The notes under the pieces: model-generated
The model's input: the letters and a program-made list of their open reading frames with translations, nothing else
The model's database searches: none
Told to the model about the DNA's origin: nothing
NCBI GenBank assembly: GCA_002747515.1
Contig: PDPP01000016.1
Span: 1 to 50,368, forward strand
Reading direction: 5' to 3'
Length of the DNA stretch: 50,368 nucleotides
From: Candidatus Moraniibacteriota bacterium
Lineage (GTDB): Bacteria; Patescibacteriota; Minisyncoccia; Moranbacterales; GCA-2747515
Program-made: the position numbers and the translations under genes
In this document: in pieces, positions 46,430-50,368 of the stretch
Position numbering within the stretch: position 1 is the stretch's first letter
How the letters are laid out: each line of letters begins with the position of its first letter

Positions 46430-47677
46430 ATGAGTGAGGAATTACATGTTGTACAAAAACCAAAGAAAAAGACATCTAATACGAGTTTAATATTGCTAGT
46501 AGCCGCGATTGGTTTGTTGGCTGGAGTTGTGGGAAGTGCATTGGTATATGGATATATGTTTGAAAAATATGTGTTGACATTATCTGAGAAGAGTCCAACA
46601 ATTGTGAAAGAGGTAACACAATTACAAGATGATACGATTATTGATGTTGTGAGTGCGACGACACCATCTGTTGTGAGTATCGTCGTGACAAAGGAAGTGC
46701 CACAATATAATCAGATGTATTCTCCTTTCGATTTGTTTTTTGGTGTACCAAATGGACAGCGAAATGTGCCTGGGGAAAAATTATTCGAAAAACAAAAAAT
46801 AGGTGGAGGGACAGGATTTTTTGTCTCTGAGGATGGAATGATTGTAACAAATCGTCACGTCGTATCTGATTCGAATGCAGAATATACTGTAGTAACATCT
46901 GACGGAGAAGAGTATTCTGCAGAAATATTAGCGCGTGATAATGTTTTGGATTTTGCTGTACTTAAAGTAGAAGGTGATGGATTTACAGCTGCAAATCTTG
47001 GAAATTCTGATGAGATTAAAATTGGTCAAACAGTGATTGCTATTGGAAACTCATTAGGAGAATTTTCGCATTCTGTAAGTAGAGGAATTATTTCTGGCAT
47101 GAGTCGTGATATTGTTGCTGGCGGCGGTCTTACAGGCGCTGAAGAGTTAACAGGTATCATTCAAACAGATGCTGCAATTAATTTTGGAAATTCCGGTGGG
47201 CCATTACTTGATCTTAGTGGAAAAGTGATTGGGATTAATACAGCTGTAGCACAAGATGCAGAGAATATTGGATTTGCAATTCCGATTAATCAAGTGATGC
47301 GTTTAATAGAAGATGTACAGCGAGATGGAAAGATTTCACGACCATTTATCGGTGTGCGATATGTAGCTCTCACAGAAGAGATTAGTAGTGAAATCAATGT
47401 GAAATATGATTATGGTGTATTAGTTGTGCGTGGTGATCGCGTTACAGATTTTGCAGTCTTGCCAGGTTCGCCAGCAGATAAAGCAGGTATTGTGGAAAAT
47501 GATATTATTTTAGAGGTTGATGGGAAAAAAATTACCGATGAGAATCCGCTGGTAAAGATTATTAATGAGTATCAAGTAGGAGATACTGTTCAATTTAAAG
47601 TATGGCATAAGGGTGAAGAAATTATGAAAGATATAGTGCTACAAGATAAAAATGATCTGAACAAAAAAGAAAAATAA
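46430..47677 (+). CDS. HtrA/DegP-like trypsin-type serine protease with PDZ domain
   Basis: GGGTGFFVSEDGMIVTNRHVV; IQTDAAINFGNSGGPLLDLSGKVIGINTA; C-terminal PDZ. Confidence 0.95.
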   Translation: MSEELHVVQKPKKKTSNTSLILLVAAIGLLAGVVGSALVYGYMFEKYVLTLSEKSPTIVKEVTQLQDDTIIDVVSATTPSVVSIVVTKEVPQYNQMYSPFDLFFGVPNGQRNVPGEKLFEKQKIGGGTGFFVSEDGMIVTNRHVVSDSNAEYTVVTSDGEEYSAEILARDNVLDFAVLKVEGDGFTAANLGNSDEIKIGQTVIAIGNSLGEFSHSVSRGIISGMSRDIVAGGGLTGAEELTGIIQTDAAINFGNSGGPLLDLSGKVIGINTAVAQDAENIGFAIPINQVMRLIEDVQRDGKISRPFIGVRYVALTEEISSEINVKYDYGVLVVRGDRVTDFAVLPGSPADKAGIVENDIILEVDGKKITDENPLVKIINEYQVGDTVQFKVWHKGEEIMKDIVLQDKNDLNKKEK

Positions 47678-47707
47678 TCAGGAGTTATTTGTAAGTACAG
47701 CATTTTT

Positions 47708-50308
47708 ATGGATATAAATAAATTTACAACAAAATCACAAGAGGCATTGCAAGCGGCACAGATAGTGGCACAGGAAAATCGAGGTCAATTTGTGATGCCG
47801 GTGCATTTATTATATGCACTTATTGTTCAGGAAGGATCGATTGTGCCGATTACACTTAAAAAGCAAGGTGTGTCATATCAGGAGTTTGTTGCAAATGTTG
47901 AATCGCATGTACAAATGACAACAACTAAAATAACAGAAACAGATCAATCGCAATTATATGTGTCTCAAGAGCTTTCTCGTGTTTTGGAGCAGGCAGAAAA
48001 AGAAATGCAAATAATGGGAGATGATTTTGTGTCGACGGAACATTTGTTTTTAGCTTTAATTGATGGAGAAAAGAAAATAAAAGAAATTGTTGCACGATAT
48101 AATGTGACATATGATGATTTTAAAAGGGCGCTTGTTGATGTTCGCGGTGCGGGAAATGTGGATTCGCCAGATCCAGAAAATGTGATGGACACAATTAGTA
48201 AATTTACACATAATCTTACTGAGAGTGCACGTAATGATAAATTAGATCCGATTATTGGACGTGATGATGAAGTACGTCGCGTGATGCAGATTCTGTCTCG
48301 ACGAACAAAAAACAACCCTGTTTTACTTGGGGAGCCGGGTACAGGAAAAACAGCAGTTATTGAAGGACTTGCGCAGCGTATTGCTGTGGGAGATGTGCCG
48401 GAATCTCTCAAAGATAAAGAAGTGTTGGCACTTGATCTTGGACAACTTATTGCTGGAGCGAAGTTTCGTGGTGAGTTTGAAGATCGATTGAAGGCATTGC
48501 TTAAAGAAATTGATGCTTCTGCTGGAAAGTTTATTTTGTTTATTGATGAATTACATACGCTTGTTGGCGCTGGTGCGACTGAAGGTGCGATGGATGCGTC
48601 AAATATGCTTAAACCGGCACTTGCGCGTGGAGAAATCAAGACGATTGGCGCAACAACACTTAAGGAGTATCAAAAATATATTGAAAAAGATGCTGCACTC
48701 GAAAGACGATTTCAGCCAGTGTTTGTCAATGAGCCAAATTCTGAGGATGCAGTGGCAATTTTGCGAGGTATAAAGGAAAAATATGAAATTCATCATGGTG
48801 TACGGATTGTCGATGATGCAGTGATCGCAGCAGTTGATTTGTCACAACGATATATTTCTGATCGATTTTTGCCAGACAAGGCAGTTGATCTTATAGATGA
48901 AGCTGCTTCAACACTTCGTATGGAGATTGATTCTATGCCGGATGAGATTGATCAAATGGATCGAAATATGCGACGATTGAAGGTTGAAAAGAAAGCACTT
49001 GAGAAGGAGAAGAAAAATGGTAATACACAAAAGATTGAAAAAATTGATAAAGAACTTGCAGAGCTCAAGGAAGCATCAAACAAGCTCATGATGCAATGGA
49101 CAGCAGAAAAAGAAATGATTATTGAGATTCGCAATACTAAAGAGTCTATCGAGAAATTGCGTGCAGAGGCAGATAATTTGGAGAGAACAGGTGATTTTGA
49201 TAAAGTTGCAGAGATTCGTTATGGCAAAATTCCAGAATCTGAAAAGCAGATCAAAAACGCACAGAAAAAATTGAATGATATTCAAAAAGATGGTGCGATT
49301 CTTAAAGAAGAAGTAACAGAAGAAGATGTTGCACGGATTGTATCACGATGGACAGGTGTGCCAATCACAAAATTACTTGAAGGTGAGATGGAGCGTCTTG
49401 TGAAGATGGAAAAAAAGTTGTCACAAAGAGTATTTGGTCAAAAAAAAGCAATTTCTGCAGTATCAAATGCTATACGACGATCTCGTGCGGGAATATCTGA
49501 TGAGAGTAAACCGATTGCATCATTTATCTTTCTTGGACCGACAGGTGTCGGAAAAACGGAATTAGCGAAAGCTTTGGCAGAATTCATGTTTGACGATGAA
49601 CGGTCGTTAGTTCGTATCGATATGAGTGAATATATGGAGTCACATGCAGTGGCAAGACTTATTGGATCACCACCAGGTTATGTTGGTCACGAAGAAGGAG
49701 GGCAGCTTACGGAAATAGTGCGGAGAAAGCCGTACAGTGTAATTCTTTTTGATGAGATTGAGAAAGCGCATCCAGAAGTTTTCAATATATTTCTTCAAAT
49801 TATGGATGATGGACAATTGACTGATAGTAAAGGACGAACAGTGAATTTTAAGAATGCTGTAATCATCATGACATCAAATATTGGTTCGGAGAAAATATTT
49901 GAGATGCAAAATAATGGCAAAAAAAACAACGAAGAAAAAATGCAAGAAGATGTAATGCAAGAAATGCGTGCACATTTTAAACCAGAATTTCTTAATCGTG
50001 TGGATGATATTATCGTATTTCAAGTATTGACAGAAGAGATGATCAAATATATAGTTGATATTCAGCTTAAGCAGGTAAAAGAGCGGTTAAAAAATAAGAA
50101 GATTATTGTAGAGTTTTCTCCAAAGGTGTTAAAATTTCTCTCGAAAAAGGGATTTGATCCATTATATGGAGCGCGTCCACTTAAGCGAGTTATACAAAAT
50201 GATCTTTTGGATGAATTGGCAATGGAGATTGTGGATGGACGCATTGTGTCTGGTAACACTGTTTCAATTGATATAAAAAATGAAAAAATATCTGTATCGG
50301 TGAAGTAA
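47708..50308 (+). CDS. clpB: ATP-dependent chaperone ClpB
   Basis: [34 protein letters not shown]-domain coiled coil; [35 protein letters not shown]. Confidence 0.93.
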   Translation: MDINKFTTKSQEALQAAQIVAQENRGQFVMPVHLLYALIVQEGSIVPITLKKQGVSYQEFVANVESHVQMTTTKITETDQSQLYVSQELSRVLEQAEKEMQIMGDDFVSTEHLFLALIDGEKKIKEIVARYNVTYDDFKRALVDVRGAGNVDSPDPENVMDTISKFTHNLTESARNDKLDPIIGRDDEVRRVMQILSRRTKNNPVLLGEPGTGKTAVIEGLAQRIAVGDVPESLKDKEVLALDLGQLIAGAKFRGEFEDRLKALLKEIDASAGKFILFIDELHTLVGAGATEGAMDASNMLKPALARGEIKTIGATTLKEYQKYIEKDAALERRFQPVFVNEPNSEDAVAILRGIKEKYEIHHGVRIVDDAVIAAVDLSQRYISDRFLPDKAVDLIDEAASTLRMEIDSMPDEIDQMDRNMRRLKVEKKALEKEKKNGNTQKIEKIDKELAELKEASNKLMMQWTAEKEMIIEIRNTKESIEKLRAEADNLERTGDFDKVAEIRYGKIPESEKQIKNAQKKLNDIQKDGAILKEEVTEEDVARIVSRWTGVPITKLLEGEMERLVKMEKKLSQRVFGQKKAISAVSNAIRRSRAGISDESKPIASFIFLGPTGVGKTELAKALAEFMFDDERSLVRIDMSEYMESHAVARLIGSPPGYVGHEEGGQLTEIVRRKPYSVILFDEIEKAHPEVFNIFLQIMDDGQLTDSKGRTVNFKNAVIIMTSNIGSEKIFEMQNNGKKNNEEKMQEDVMQEMRAHFKPEFLNRVDDIIVFQVLTEEMIKYIVDIQLKQVKERLKNKKIIVEFSPKVLKFLSKKGFDPLYGARPLKRVIQNDLLDELAMEIVDGRIVSGNTVSIDIKNEKISVSVK

Positions 50309-50368
50309 ATTATTGAGTTTATGATCGCACATTTGCGAAGCATTATTTTCTCTCTCTTATTCTTTTTT

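Noticed and set aside
47965-48639. 224-aa minus-strand ORF antisense to clpB
   Set aside because: Fully antisense to a clear clpB, Ser/Arg-rich low-complexity translation typical of a shadow ORF.
1-50368. CRISPR arrays, tRNA or rRNA genes, transposases or integrases
   Set aside because: I looked for regularly spaced direct repeats, T-loop GGTTCGAATCC-like motifs and DDE/tyrosine recombinase motifs and saw none; a tRNAscan-SE run would be needed to be certain about tRNAs.

Overview
The window is AT-rich and gene-dense. It looks like chromosomal DNA from a reduced bacterial genome, most likely Patescibacteria/CPR; that placement is inferred from the gene set and domain losses, not from a tree. 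Most of it is housekeeping: plsC, secE-nusG-rplK-rplA, a deoxynucleotide cluster (two dNMP-kinase-like genes, dCMP deaminase, thyX, mazG), gatB, miaA, a mannose-1-phosphate guanylyltransferase, thrS, dnaE, rnhB, topA, dprA, pth, an LCP protein, an SMC-like ATPase, murB, hpf, greA, lysS, obg, rpsP, rplJ-rplL, a PpiC foldase, an HtrA protease and clpB. The most interesting content is non-coding or atypical: (1) an isolated transcription unit at ~10.80-11.11 kb with a perfect sigma70-type promoter, nested hairpins and a terminator, bracketed by two families of palindromic repeats in nested inverted order; (2) a second intergenic sRNA candidate at ~28.65-28.84 kb that shows an anti-Shine-Dalgarno-like CUCCUCCUU in a 12-nt hairpin loop; (3) a T-box-like leader with a very short Stem I upstream of thrS; (4) a 780-aa SMC protein with no recognisable hinge; (5) a PcfJ-like/leucine-rich-repeat fusion protein; (6) a frameshifted metallophosphoesterase/SdiA-regulated-like gene; (7) a MITE-like 13-bp inverted-repeat element. 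I saw no tRNA, rRNA, CRISPR array or transposase. All family calls come from reading motifs by eye; no database search was run.
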